From positions 1-64,000 of IMG/VR virus record IMGVR_UViG_3300033993_002459: a stretch of DNA of 64,000 nt; one strand, written 5' to 3'. This document shows, piece by piece, positions 33,731-41,458 of the stretch (the first letter of the stretch is position 1; each line of letters opens with the position of its first letter). The notes beneath the pieces were generated by a model. The model saw only the letters and a program-made list of their open reading frames with translations, made no database searches and was not told the DNA's origin. This stretch comes from a virus. The position numbers and the translations under genes are program-made.

Positions 33731-34414
33731 ATGCGAATCGACCACAAGATTTTAAATGAACTTAGTAGATACAAGGAAATAAATAACTATATTATGGAAC
33801 AAGATGTTCCACCACCACCTCCCCCAGCAGGAGATGTACCACCAGTAGGTGGGGCAACACCACCTCCACCACCTGGTGATACTGGTGCTATGTTACCACC
33901 TCCTCCTACAGCACCAACAACAAGTGATGTTCCTGCAACACCGGTGGATACTGAAGCAGACCCTGATGTTGAAAAAGTTGAAGACGAAAACTCTAAGAAA
34001 GTTGAGGTAACTGATTTAGTAAAAAGTCAGAAATCTGTGGAAGAAAAACAAGATGAATACTTTGAAAATCTTTTCAACCATTTAAACGACTTAGAAAGTA
34101 AACTTTCTGCTATGGATGGTATTATTGAAAAATTGAATAATATTGAAACTAAAATTGAAAAATATAGAACTAAAACACCTGAAGAAAAATTGGAACTGAG
34201 AACTTTAGATTCAGGTCCTTTTAATCAAAAATTAAGTCAATTCTTTGAAGACAAAGAAGAAGAGATGGAAATGACAGGTAAAAATGAATATGTTTTAACT
34301 CCAGACGAAGTTGAAAGTTATTCACCAAGTGACATCAAAAGAAGTTTTAGAAATTTCGGAGAAGATGAAATGACACCTGAAGATGATATGAGTAAATTCA
34401 AAAAAATATATTAG
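33731..34414 (+). CDS. Proline-rich coiled-coil protein with putative capsid-targeting N-terminus
   Basis: A 227-residue protein in four parts. Residues 1-24 are a short helix (MRIDHKILNELSRYKEINNY, then IMEQ) that holds the K-I-L-N-E tag shared with three other proteins and an I-M-E|Q site. Residues 27-75 are a proline-rich stretch (PPPPPPAGDVPP; PPPPPGDTGAMLPPPP). Residues ~90-150 are a charged coiled coil (KSVEEKQDEYFENLFNHLND, then LESKLSAMDGIIEKLNNIET). The C-terminus is very acidic. The family is unknown to me. The tag suggests a head-associated protein, and the coiled-coil, acidic make-up is reminiscent of scaffold or core proteins; this is an inference. It ends the late tail block, 5 bases after the preceding gene. 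Confidence 0.72.
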   Translation: MRIDHKILNELSRYKEINNYIMEQDVPPPPPPAGDVPPVGGATPPPPPGDTGAMLPPPPTAPTTSDVPATPVDTEADPDVEKVEDENSKKVEVTDLVKSQKSVEEKQDEYFENLFNHLNDLESKLSAMDGIIEKLNNIETKIEKYRTKTPEEKLELRTLDSGPFNQKLSQFFEDKEEEMEMTGKNEYVLTPDEVESYSPSDIKRSFRNFGEDEMTPEDDMSKFKKIY

Positions 34415-34422
34415 AACTTAAT

Positions 34423-34451
34423 TTGACAAACCCACGGCTGACACTTACTAT
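34423..34451 (+). promoter_or_regulatory. Sigma-70-like promoter for the SSB and replication cluster
   Basis: TTGACA (34423-34428), a 17-base spacer and TACTAT (34446-34451), 39 bases before the SSB ATG. A TATAAT also lies at 34456-34461 but is too far from the -35. It opens the replication block after the late tail block. Confidence 0.55.
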
Positions 34452-34490
34452 TGTGTATAATATTTCTTAACAAAAAACTTTTTAAACATT

Positions 34491-35342
34491 ATGGCGACAA
34501 ACCCATTAGATGCTATTTTAGCTCAGTACGAACAATCACAAAAATCAGGTAGCAATACCAACAAAATGTCTCAAGATGAGAGAATGAAGAAATACTTCGC
34601 AGCTCTTCTTAAGGACAATGAAAAACAAGGACAAAAAAGATTAAGAATCCTTCCAACTACAGATGGAAGCTCACCTTTCAAAGAGGTGTGGTTTCACGAA
34701 ATCCAAGTAGATGGTAAATGGCAAAAGTTCTATGACCCAGGTAAAAATGATAATGAGCGTTCTCCACTTACAGAAGTATATGAAGAACTTATGTCAACTG
34801 GTAGAGATGCCGACAAAGAACTTGCAAAACAATACAAACCTCGTAAATTTTACATTGTTAAACTTATCGACAGAGATAATGAAAACGATGGAGTTAAGTT
34901 TTGGAGATTCAAACACAACTACAAAAACGAAGGTATCTTAGATAAACTTATTCCTATCTTTAGAGCAAAAGGTGATGTAACCGATTCTCAAAAAGGTAGA
35001 GATATTATCTTAGAGATGACCAAAGCAAAAACCCCAAAGGGTGCGACATATACAGTTATTCAAACTATTATGTATGATGACCCAGCTCCACTCCACGAAA
35101 ACAAAGAAACGGCTGAAGGTTGGTTAAATGATGAACTATCTTGGGCTGATGTTTACTCTAAAAAACCAGTAGAATACTTGGAAGCTATTGCCAAAGGTGA
35201 AACACCAAGATGGGATAGTGAAAAGGGTGGTTATGTTTATAGTAACTCAGATTCAGGTGAAGTTGTATTAGGTGGTAAATCCACACCAACTTATTTGGAC
35301 GATTCTGATGATTTCGAACCAAGTGGTGACCTTCCGTTCTAA
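34491..35342 (+). CDS. 32: Single-stranded DNA-binding protein (T4 gp32-like)
   Basis: A 283-residue protein with the gp32 layout. The N-terminus is polar with a basic patch (RMKKYFAALLKDNEKQGQKR), as used for cooperative binding. The OB-fold core includes LRILPTTDGSSPFKEVWFHE, RKFYIVKLIDRDNENDG and FWRFKHNY. The C-terminus is acidic (DDSDDFEPSGDLPF), the usual contact point for replication partners. T4 gp32 (301 residues) binds zinc through one His and three Cys; this protein contains no cysteine at all, so that zinc site is missing. It coats single-stranded DNA at the fork and in recombination and is the first gene of the replication cluster, with its own promoter and a terminator behind it. 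Confidence 0.92.
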   Translation: MATNPLDAILAQYEQSQKSGSNTNKMSQDERMKKYFAALLKDNEKQGQKRLRILPTTDGSSPFKEVWFHEIQVDGKWQKFYDPGKNDNERSPLTEVYEELMSTGRDADKELAKQYKPRKFYIVKLIDRDNENDGVKFWRFKHNYKNEGILDKLIPIFRAKGDVTDSQKGRDIILEMTKAKTPKGATYTVIQTIMYDDPAPLHENKETAEGWLNDELSWADVYSKKPVEYLEAIAKGETPRWDSEKGGYVYSNSDSGEVVLGGKSTPTYLDDSDDFEPSGDLPF

Positions 35343-35358
35343 AAATATTTTTTAACCC

Positions 35359-35389
35359 GAACCCCATTAACAAAGTGGGGTTCATTTTT
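35359..35389 (+). terminator. Hairpin terminator after SSB
   Basis: Perfect 8-bp stem GAACCCCA (35359-35366) / TGGGGTTC (35376-35383), a 9-base loop, then ATTTTTA. It probably gives the abundant SSB its own short transcript, with read-through into the downstream genes. Confidence 0.88.
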
Positions 35390-35400
35390 AATCAAAAAAA

Positions 35401-35628
35401 ATGAAAATTCAAAAAAAGATGATTGATGCTCTCACTTATAAATATGAAAGTGAGATATCTGAGGCTGAGGCTACTCTCTGGATTTATTTTAATAATCCTG
35501 TTGCTATTGGTGAACATCCACAACACTTGGAAGAAATGGACAAGTATGTTGAGAAAATGGCTAATGCTAAAGACAAACTGGAAACATTAAAAGAATTCGT
35601 AAAATACAATTTAAACAATGGCAATTAA
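35401..35628 (+). CDS. Small helical protein between SSB and UvsX
   Basis: A 75-residue, mostly helical and charged protein (MKIQKKMIDALTYKYESEIS at the start, DKYVEKMANAKDKLETLKEF at the end) with a central loop (FNNPVAIGEHPQH). No catalytic or binding motif is visible, and I do not recognise a named family. Its last 11 bases overlap the UvsX-like gene, so the two are translationally coupled. Together with its place in the SSB-UvsX-helicase run, this suggests a replication or recombination accessory factor. There is no similarity by eye to T4 UvsY beyond size and charge, so that name is not used. Confidence 0.75.
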   Translation: MKIQKKMIDALTYKYESEISEAEATLWIYFNNPVAIGEHPQHLEEMDKYVEKMANAKDKLETLKEFVKYNLNNGN

Positions 35629-36622
35629 GAAAACGGATTTCAGTAGTATTAAAAAGAAGTTCTCTACCTCAGCAAAGTACAAACAACAAAGATACTTTGA
35701 CTTGGGTACTGAGTTCTTGGATGCTGTTGGATTACCAGGTCCTGCTGTAGGTCACCTAAATATGTTTTTAGGTCACTCTGATACTGGTAAAACAACTGCT
35801 TTAGTAAAAACTGCAGTAGATGCTCAGAGAAAGGGTATTCTACCTGTGTTTATTATTACAGAACAAAAATGGAGTTTTGAACACGCTAAATTGATGGGAC
35901 TACAATGTGAAGAAGTTGTGGACGAAGAAACTGGTGAAGTTGACTGGGATGGTTTTTATATCTTCAACAATAACTTCGAATATATTGAACAAATCACAGA
36001 TTATATCAACGACTTACTTGATGCACAAGAAAAAGGTGACCTTGAATATAGTTTATGTTTTATGTGGGACTCAGTTGGGTCAATTCCTTGTAAAATGACT
36101 TTTGAAGGTAAAGGTGGAAAACAACATAACGCATCAGTTCTTGCTGATAAAATTGGTATGGGTATTAATCAAAGAATCTCAGGTTCTAGAAAAGCAGATT
36201 CAAAGTTTGAAAATACTTTGATTATCGTGAACCAACCATGGGTTGAATTACCTGACAATCCTTTTGGACAACCAAAAATTAAAGCTAAAGGTGGTGAAGC
36301 AATATGGTTGAACTCTTCTTTGGTATTTTTGTTTGGTAATCAAAAAGGAGCTGGTACAACTAAGATTACGGCAACTAAAGATAAAAGAAGTGTTAAGTTT
36401 GCATCAAGAACTAAAGTATCTGTATTGAAGAACCATATTAATGGTTTGGGATATGATGATGGTAAGATAATTGTAACTCCCCACGGATTCTTATCAGGTA
36501 AAGATACAACTGAAGAAAAAGCTTCTATTGAAAAATATAAGAAAGAATACGCAGATTATTGGAAAGATTTATTAGGTTTGGAGGGAGATTTTGATTTGAA
36601 AGAAGAAAGAGAACATGAATAA
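35618..36622 (+). CDS. uvsX: UvsX/RecA-like recombinase
   Basis: A 334-residue recombinase (T4 UvsX 391). Walker A is GHSDTGKTT (about residues 51-60) and Walker B is SLCFMWDSVGS. Further RecA-like parts are the DNA-binding region around GKGGKQHNASVLADKIG and ISGSRKADSKFENTLIIVNQ. The C-terminus is acidic (GDFDLKEEREHE). It forms filaments on SSB-coated DNA, drives strand exchange and allows recombination-dependent replication as in T4. It overlaps the upstream small gene by 11 bases and the methyltransferase gene by 8 bases, a tightly coupled operon. The assignment is firm; sequence alone cannot separate UvsX from a RecA/SAR-type relative, but the T4-like neighbours favour UvsX. Confidence 0.92.
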   Translation: MAIKKTDFSSIKKKFSTSAKYKQQRYFDLGTEFLDAVGLPGPAVGHLNMFLGHSDTGKTTALVKTAVDAQRKGILPVFIITEQKWSFEHAKLMGLQCEEVVDEETGEVDWDGFYIFNNNFEYIEQITDYINDLLDAQEKGDLEYSLCFMWDSVGSIPCKMTFEGKGGKQHNASVLADKIGMGINQRISGSRKADSKFENTLIIVNQPWVELPDNPFGQPKIKAKGGEAIWLNSSLVFLFGNQKGAGTTKITATKDKRSVKFASRTKVSVLKNHINGLGYDDGKIIVTPHGFLSGKDTTEEKASIEKYKKEYADYWKDLLGLEGDFDLKEEREHE

Positions 36623-37622
36623 ACTAAAAGTAATATCACTATTTTCGGGTTATGGTACACAAGAGTTGGCACTGAAATACATCGGTGCTAACTATGAAGA
36701 TGTTGCAAATTGTGACATCCTTAAAGTTGCGAACATAGCTTATGATTCATTACACGAGACAACATTGGGTAACTTGGGGGACATATCAAAGGTAAACGAA
36801 GATAGTTTCCCCCAATGTGACCTGATGACCTATTCTTTCCCTTGTCAAGATATATCAATATCAGGGGTACAAAAGGGTATTCAAAAAGGTACAAGAAGTG
36901 GTTTGTTATATGAAGTTGAAAGGATTTTGACAAAGAACCAACCGAAGTATCTTTTGATGGAGAATGTTAAAAACTTGGTATCACATAATCACATTGAGAA
37001 CTTCAAAGCTCATATTTCATTCTTAAATGAATTGGGTTATGGTTGTTCTTGGAAGGTATTGAATGGCGCCGACTTTGGTTGTCCACAGAATAGAGAGAGG
37101 GTGTTTATGATGTCCGTATTTGGTTTGACAAATAATGAAGTTGAAACAATTATGAGTGGTGTTGAGAAACATAAGAAAGATAGAGTTCCTATGAGACCAT
37201 TCATCGAAAATGAGATTACAGAGGACTTATTTATCACTTGTGACATTACACCTAACCATCCCAAAAAAGATAGTGTGTGCAAACTTGTGGCAAGGAGAAA
37301 CGATGTTAACTACGACCAAGCAAGACGAGTTTATTCGATTGATGGTTGTTCCCCTTGTTTAACAACAACTGGTTCACCACAGATTATGGTTGATGGAAGA
37401 ATAAGAACTATCACAGGAAGAGAGGCTTACAGATTTATGGGTGTTAGAGAAGAAGATATTGATAAATTATTATCAACAAGTTTAACAACTAAGAACCACG
37501 TAGCTTTAGCTGGTAATTCCATTTGTGTACCAGTAATGGAAGCTATCTTTACAGAGTTTTTGGGTGAGTATATCTCACAAACAGAAGTAAAAAAATCGTT
37601 CACACAATTAAGTTTATTTTAA
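36615..37622 (+). CDS. DNA (cytosine-5) methyltransferase
   Basis: A 335-residue C5-cytosine methyltransferase with all main motifs: I (ISLFSGYGTQELALKYIG), IV (YSFPCQDISISG, nucleophile Cys77), VI (LLMENVKNL), VIII (GCPQNRERVFMM), a region near IX (YSIDGCSPCLTTTG) and X (ALAGNSICVPVMEAIF). The target recognition part lies between VIII and IX, about residues 165-245, and gives no readable specificity. No partner endonuclease gene is adjacent, so it is an orphan enzyme. It probably protects phage DNA from host restriction or marks it during replication. It sits inside the replication operon, overlapping uvsX by 8 bases and followed at once by the exonuclease gene, so newly made DNA could be modified as it forms. 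Confidence 0.93.
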   Translation: MNKLKVISLFSGYGTQELALKYIGANYEDVANCDILKVANIAYDSLHETTLGNLGDISKVNEDSFPQCDLMTYSFPCQDISISGVQKGIQKGTRSGLLYEVERILTKNQPKYLLMENVKNLVSHNHIENFKAHISFLNELGYGCSWKVLNGADFGCPQNRERVFMMSVFGLTNNEVETIMSGVEKHKKDRVPMRPFIENEITEDLFITCDITPNHPKKDSVCKLVARRNDVNYDQARRVYSIDGCSPCLTTTGSPQIMVDGRIRTITGREAYRFMGVREEDIDKLLSTSLTTKNHVALAGNSICVPVMEAIFTEFLGEYISQTEVKKSFTQLSLF

Positions 37623-38630
37623 ATGACAAGAACATTATTGGTCGATGGAAACAACCTCATGAAGATAGGTTTCCATGGTGTGAAAGATTATTATCATAAT
37701 GGTAATCATATTGGGGGTATATGGCATTTCCTAAACACTATTAGAAGATTCATTGAAGAATATAACTTTGACAAGGCGGTAGTGTTTTGGGATGGCGAAG
37801 GAAATTCAAGTAAGAGAAAAATCATTTACCCCCAATATAAAGAAAACAGAATCCAAGAATCTAACGAGTTTAAGGTTCAATCATTTACCTATCAAAAAGA
37901 GAGGGTAAAACAATACTTGGAGGAGATGTTTATTCGTCAAGTGAACATAGAAAATAACGAAGCTGATGACTTAATTGCTTATTATTGTCAAATAGCGACT
38001 GACGAAAAGATTACCATTTTTTCATCGGATAAAGATTTAACCCAACTTATATCACAGAATGTTTCCATTTATTCACCATCAGCCAAGCAATTGTATAGTT
38101 TTGGTGATAAAATTAAACTTAAAGAACATGAGATTCCTCACAACAATATTTTAACATATAAAATATTAGCTGGAGATAAATCTGACAATATTGATGGAAT
38201 ATATTATTTGGGGGATAAAACTTTATTTAAATTATTTCCCGAACTACTTGAACAAGATGTAACAATTAACGATATTTTATCCAAGGCTGAAAATCTCCTC
38301 AAAGAAGATAAAGAGAATAACACACTCAAAAATCTTTTAACAGGTAAGACAAAGACAGGAATTTATGGGGAAGAATTTTTTCAAATCAACCAAAAGATTG
38401 TAGATTTGTCAGACCCATTGATAGATGATGAGGGGAGAGAGGTGGTTGAATTATATTATAAGGAAACACTTGACCCCGATGGAAGAGGACATCGAAATCT
38501 AATTAAAATGATGATGGAAGATGGATTCTTCAAGTTCTTACCAAAAGGAGATGATGCTTGGGTGAACTTCTTAAAACCCTTTTTAAAACTAACAAGAAAA
38601 GAAAAACACAATTTTAAAACAAAAAAGTAA
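37623..38630 (+). CDS. 5'-3' exonuclease / RNase H of the FEN family
   Basis: A 335-residue flap-type nuclease comparable to T4 RNase H (305). The N-terminal PIN-like core shows LLVDGNNL (first Asp), AVVFWDGEG (Asp), the NNEADDLIAYY acidic cluster and TIFSSDKDLTQL (Asp), followed by the H3TH region (YKILAGDKSDNIDG). These acidic residues bind two metals and mark a working 5' nuclease. In T4 the enzyme removes RNA primers and flaps on the lagging strand. Its ATG touches the stop of the methyltransferase gene with no gap, and the next gene follows after 5 bases. The family is firm; calling it rnh by T4 naming would be an assumption. Confidence 0.9.
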   Translation: MTRTLLVDGNNLMKIGFHGVKDYYHNGNHIGGIWHFLNTIRRFIEEYNFDKAVVFWDGEGNSSKRKIIYPQYKENRIQESNEFKVQSFTYQKERVKQYLEEMFIRQVNIENNEADDLIAYYCQIATDEKITIFSSDKDLTQLISQNVSIYSPSAKQLYSFGDKIKLKEHEIPHNNILTYKILAGDKSDNIDGIYYLGDKTLFKLFPELLEQDVTINDILSKAENLLKEDKENNTLKNLLTGKTKTGIYGEEFFQINQKIVDLSDPLIDDEGREVVELYYKETLDPDGRGHRNLIKMMMEDGFFKFLPKGDDAWVNFLKPFLKLTRKEKHNFKTKK

Positions 38631-38635
38631 AAACA

Positions 38636-39088
38636 ATGAGAGAGCAAGACATTACCAAATTGGAGTTCTTAATGATGGTTAACGACAACATCATAGTTCA
38701 AAGATACTTCAATGTTAGAGATTACAATCCTGATGCAAGAAATTCAGTTGATTTCAAAGAGTATATGGATGATTTAATCCATAACTTGAATTATCAACTT
38801 AAGATGAAAGCTGTGAGTTATTTGTTGGAGAATCAATATGATATCACAAACAAACCTGACATCCTTAATACCTCCTATGTAGATGGCCCTGAGTACTTTA
38901 ACATTTATTTAAAACAAGGGGACAAGTTACTTTGTCATAGAAGATTTGACGCTAAAATCTACCCTCCAAAGATTAGATACACAGTTGACATCAGACAAAC
39001 AATCAAAGGAATTTTATCAGAATTAACTAGTTTATTTTCAGCAAGAGACCTTTCTTTTGATTATCTTGGACTTAATACAAGAGTGTAA
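38636..39088 (+). CDS. Conserved-type replication cluster protein of unknown function
   Basis: A 150-residue protein without a family I can name. It starts MREQDITKLEFLMMVNDNII and contains QRYFNVRDYNP, a helical section (EYMDDLIHNLNYQLKMKAVS), a beta-rich middle (YFNIYLKQGDKLLCHRRFD) and a C-terminal amphipathic helix (TIKGILSELTSLFSARD). No catalytic motif is visible. It lies between the 5' nuclease and the DnaB-type helicase, 5 bases after the former, so it is very likely a replication accessory protein. T4 places a helicase loader (gp59) and primase in the replication set, but size and sequence do not let me assign either. The single cysteine argues against a zinc site. Confidence 0.8.
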   Translation: MREQDITKLEFLMMVNDNIIVQRYFNVRDYNPDARNSVDFKEYMDDLIHNLNYQLKMKAVSYLLENQYDITNKPDILNTSYVDGPEYFNIYLKQGDKLLCHRRFDAKIYPPKIRYTVDIRQTIKGILSELTSLFSARDLSFDYLGLNTRV

Positions 39089-39096
39089 TATTTATT
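39089..39096 (+). promoter_or_regulatory. Weak late-type promoter element
   Basis: TATTTATT directly after the stop codon at 39088 and 19 bases before the helicase ATG. It could allow late expression of the helicase. The match is partial and the gene is otherwise in an early operon. Confidence 0.25.
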
Positions 39097-39115
39097 CATA
39101 CAACAAATTTAAACT

Positions 39116-40495
39116 ATGTCATCTAACAAAAATTTTGATTATTTAGGGAGCTCATTTCAGATACAACTACTTAATCAAATTGTGGTAGATAGTACCTTTT
39201 CAAGGTCAATAATTGATGTAATAGAACCTAATTATTTCGAAAACAAATACTTCAAACTCATCATACAGATGATTAAAGAGTATAATCAAAAGTGGGACTC
39301 AGTGCCCACTTTTGACACATTGGAACAAATCACAAAATCTGAGTTTCAACAAGAACAAATTGCTAAAGTAGTAATTGACACACTTAAGAAAATTAAGGAT
39401 GCACCTATCTCTGGTGGGGATTTCGTTCAAGAGAAAGCGTTAAAGTTCTGTAAACAACAAGAGTTACAAAAAGCTATCACTAAAGCACAAAAAGTAATTG
39501 ATGGGGGTGAGTTCGAAAACTACGATACCCTTGAGGAAATGATTAGAGATGCCCTACAAGTGGGTATCAATGAAAACGGAATGCTGAGTGTATTCTCAAA
39601 CTTGGATGATGTACTAAACGAAGATTTTAGACACCCAATTCCTATGGGTATTGGTGGTATCGATAGATTATTAAAAGGTGGTTTAGCTAAGGGTGAGATT
39701 GGTGTTGTTTTAGCACCAACAGGTGTGGGTAAATCAACATTCTTGACCAAGATTGCAAATCACGGATTTAACTTGGGTTATAATATTCTCCAAATATTTT
39801 TTGAAGATAATCCCAAGGTTATTCAAAGAAAACATTTTACATTATGGACTAAAATCCATCCAGATGATATGTCTAATAAGAAGGAAGAAGTAATGACAAG
39901 AGTTAAGGAGATTGAACAAAAAATGGAAAATCAACTTATCTTGGAAAAACTTCCCTCTGATACAATGACAATGACACAAATCAAAAATCTTGTAAGAAAA
40001 AAGATTGCTGATGGATGTAAAATTGATATGATTTTATTAGATTACATCGATTGTGTTGTACCTGAGAAAAACTTGGGTGATGAATGGAAATCTGAGGGTT
40101 CAGTTATGAGAGCATTTGAAGCAATGTGTCACGAATTGAACTTGGTAGGATGGACAGCAACACAAGGTAATAGAAGTTCTATTTCTGCTGAGGTTGTAAC
40201 AACAGACCAAATGGGTGGTTCTATTAAGAAAGCTCAGGTGGGTCATGTGATTATATCAGTGGCAAAAACATTACAACAAAAAGAGATGAAATTAGCAACA
40301 ATTGCGATTACAAAATCAAGGATTGGTGATGATGGTATTATCTTCGAAAATTGTAAGTTTGATAATGGAATGTTGGATATCGATACAGAATCTTCGGTAA
40401 CATTCTTGGGACACGAAGAACAAAAAGAAGAAAACAATAGACAAAGAATTAAAGATTTATTAGAAAAAAGAAAACAAAGAGAAAACACAAATTAA
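39116..40495 (+). CDS. 41: Replicative DNA helicase (T4 gp41 / DnaB-like)
   Basis: A 459-residue hexameric helicase, close to T4 gp41 (475). The N-terminal ~160 residues are the helical collar domain. The RecA-like ATPase follows: [20 protein letters not shown], Walker [11 protein letters not shown] (about 199-208), FFEDN, Walker [11 protein letters not shown] (about 305-314), and the [19 protein letters not shown] region holding the DNA-binding and arginine-finger elements. The C-terminal tail is charged ([20 protein letters not shown]). It unwinds the fork 5' to 3' on the lagging strand in partnership with primase, but no primase gene is in this window. The ribonucleotide reductase genes follow 2 bases later. 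Confidence 0.94.
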   Translation: MSSNKNFDYLGSSFQIQLLNQIVVDSTFSRSIIDVIEPNYFENKYFKLIIQMIKEYNQKWDSVPTFDTLEQITKSEFQQEQIAKVVIDTLKKIKDAPISGGDFVQEKALKFCKQQELQKAITKAQKVIDGGEFENYDTLEEMIRDALQVGINENGMLSVFSNLDDVLNEDFRHPIPMGIGGIDRLLKGGLAKGEIGVVLAPTGVGKSTFLTKIANHGFNLGYNILQIFFEDNPKVIQRKHFTLWTKIHPDDMSNKKEEVMTRVKEIEQKMENQLILEKLPSDTMTMTQIKNLVRKKIADGCKIDMILLDYIDCVVPEKNLGDEWKSEGSVMRAFEAMCHELNLVGWTATQGNRSSISAEVVTTDQMGGSIKKAQVGHVIISVAKTLQQKEMKLATIAITKSRIGDDGIIFENCKFDNGMLDIDTESSVTFLGHEEQKEENNRQRIKDLLEKRKQRENTN

Positions 40496-40497
40496 TT

Positions 40498-41448
40498 ATG
40501 ACAGAAAAAATATTAACAGAAAATCCCAATCGTTTTGTGATTTTCCCAATCCAATACCACGACATTTGGGAATACTACAAACAACATCAGGCTGCGTTTT
40601 GGACAGCTGAAGAGGTGGATTTGAGTGGTGACATCAGAGATTGGCAAAACTTATCAGAGAACGAACAATACTTCGTTAAAAATGTATTATCATTCTTTGC
40701 TGCATCTGATGGTATTGTTAATGAGAACTTAGCTGAAAACTTTTACAGAGAAGTACAATACCCCGAAGCGAAATTTTTCTACGGATTTCAATTGATGATG
40801 GAAAATATCCATTCATTAATGTATTCTTTGTTAATTGATACTTATATATCCAACCCTGATGAAAAGGATGAATGTTTTAATGCAATCGATAGATTACCCG
40901 CAGTTCAAAAGAAAGCTAAGTGGGCATTAGATTGGATTGAAAAAGCGTCATTCCAAGAAAGATTGGTTGCATTTGCTGCAGTAGAAGGTATATTCTTTTC
41001 AGGTTCATTCTGTTCTATTTTCTGGTTGAAGTCAAGAGGAATTATGCAAGGACTTTGTAATGCAAACTCCTTGATTTTTAAAGATGAAAACCTACATTGT
41101 GATTTCGCAATTCACTTGTTGAATAATCATGTTGAGAATAAACCAAGTGAAAAAAGAATAAAAGAAATATTACTTTCTGCTTTGGAAATTGAAAAAGAAT
41201 TTATCACTGAATCACTACCTATATCATTAATCGGTATGAACTCTAACCTTATGAAACAATATTTGGAGTTTGTTGTTGATGGTTTATTGGTTAAGTTGGG
41301 ATGTAGTAAACAATTCAATGTAGAACAACCATTCAAGTTTATGGAACAAATTGCAGTAGAAACAAAAGGTAATTTCTTCGAATCAAGAACGGTTGAGTAT
41401 CAAAAAGCAAAACTTAACGAAACAATTTCATTCACAGACGATTTCTAA
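40498..41448 (+). CDS. nrdB: Ribonucleotide reductase class Ia, small subunit
   Basis: A 316-residue beta subunit. All di-iron ligands and the radical tyrosine are readable: D71 ([12 protein letters not shown]), E102 and H105 with Tyr109 ([10 protein letters not shown]), E163 ([10 protein letters not shown]), and E197 and H200 ([10 protein letters not shown]). The C-terminus ([12 protein letters not shown]) gives the acidic aromatic tail that docks on the large subunit. With NrdA it converts ribonucleotides to dNTPs for phage DNA synthesis and needs oxygen to form the tyrosyl radical, pointing to an aerobic host phase. It starts 2 bases after the helicase and precedes nrdA by 10 bases, the reverse of the usual T4 order (nrdA before nrdB). 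Confidence 0.95.
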   Translation: MTEKILTENPNRFVIFPIQYHDIWEYYKQHQAAFWTAEEVDLSGDIRDWQNLSENEQYFVKNVLSFFAASDGIVNENLAENFYREVQYPEAKFFYGFQLMMENIHSLMYSLLIDTYISNPDEKDECFNAIDRLPAVQKKAKWALDWIEKASFQERLVAFAAVEGIFFSGSFCSIFWLKSRGIMQGLCNANSLIFKDENLHCDFAIHLLNNHVENKPSEKRIKEILLSALEIEKEFITESLPISLIGMNSNLMKQYLEFVVDGLLVKLGCSKQFNVEQPFKFMEQIAVETKGNFFESRTVEYQKAKLNETISFTDDF

Positions 41449-41458
41449 AATTATTATT

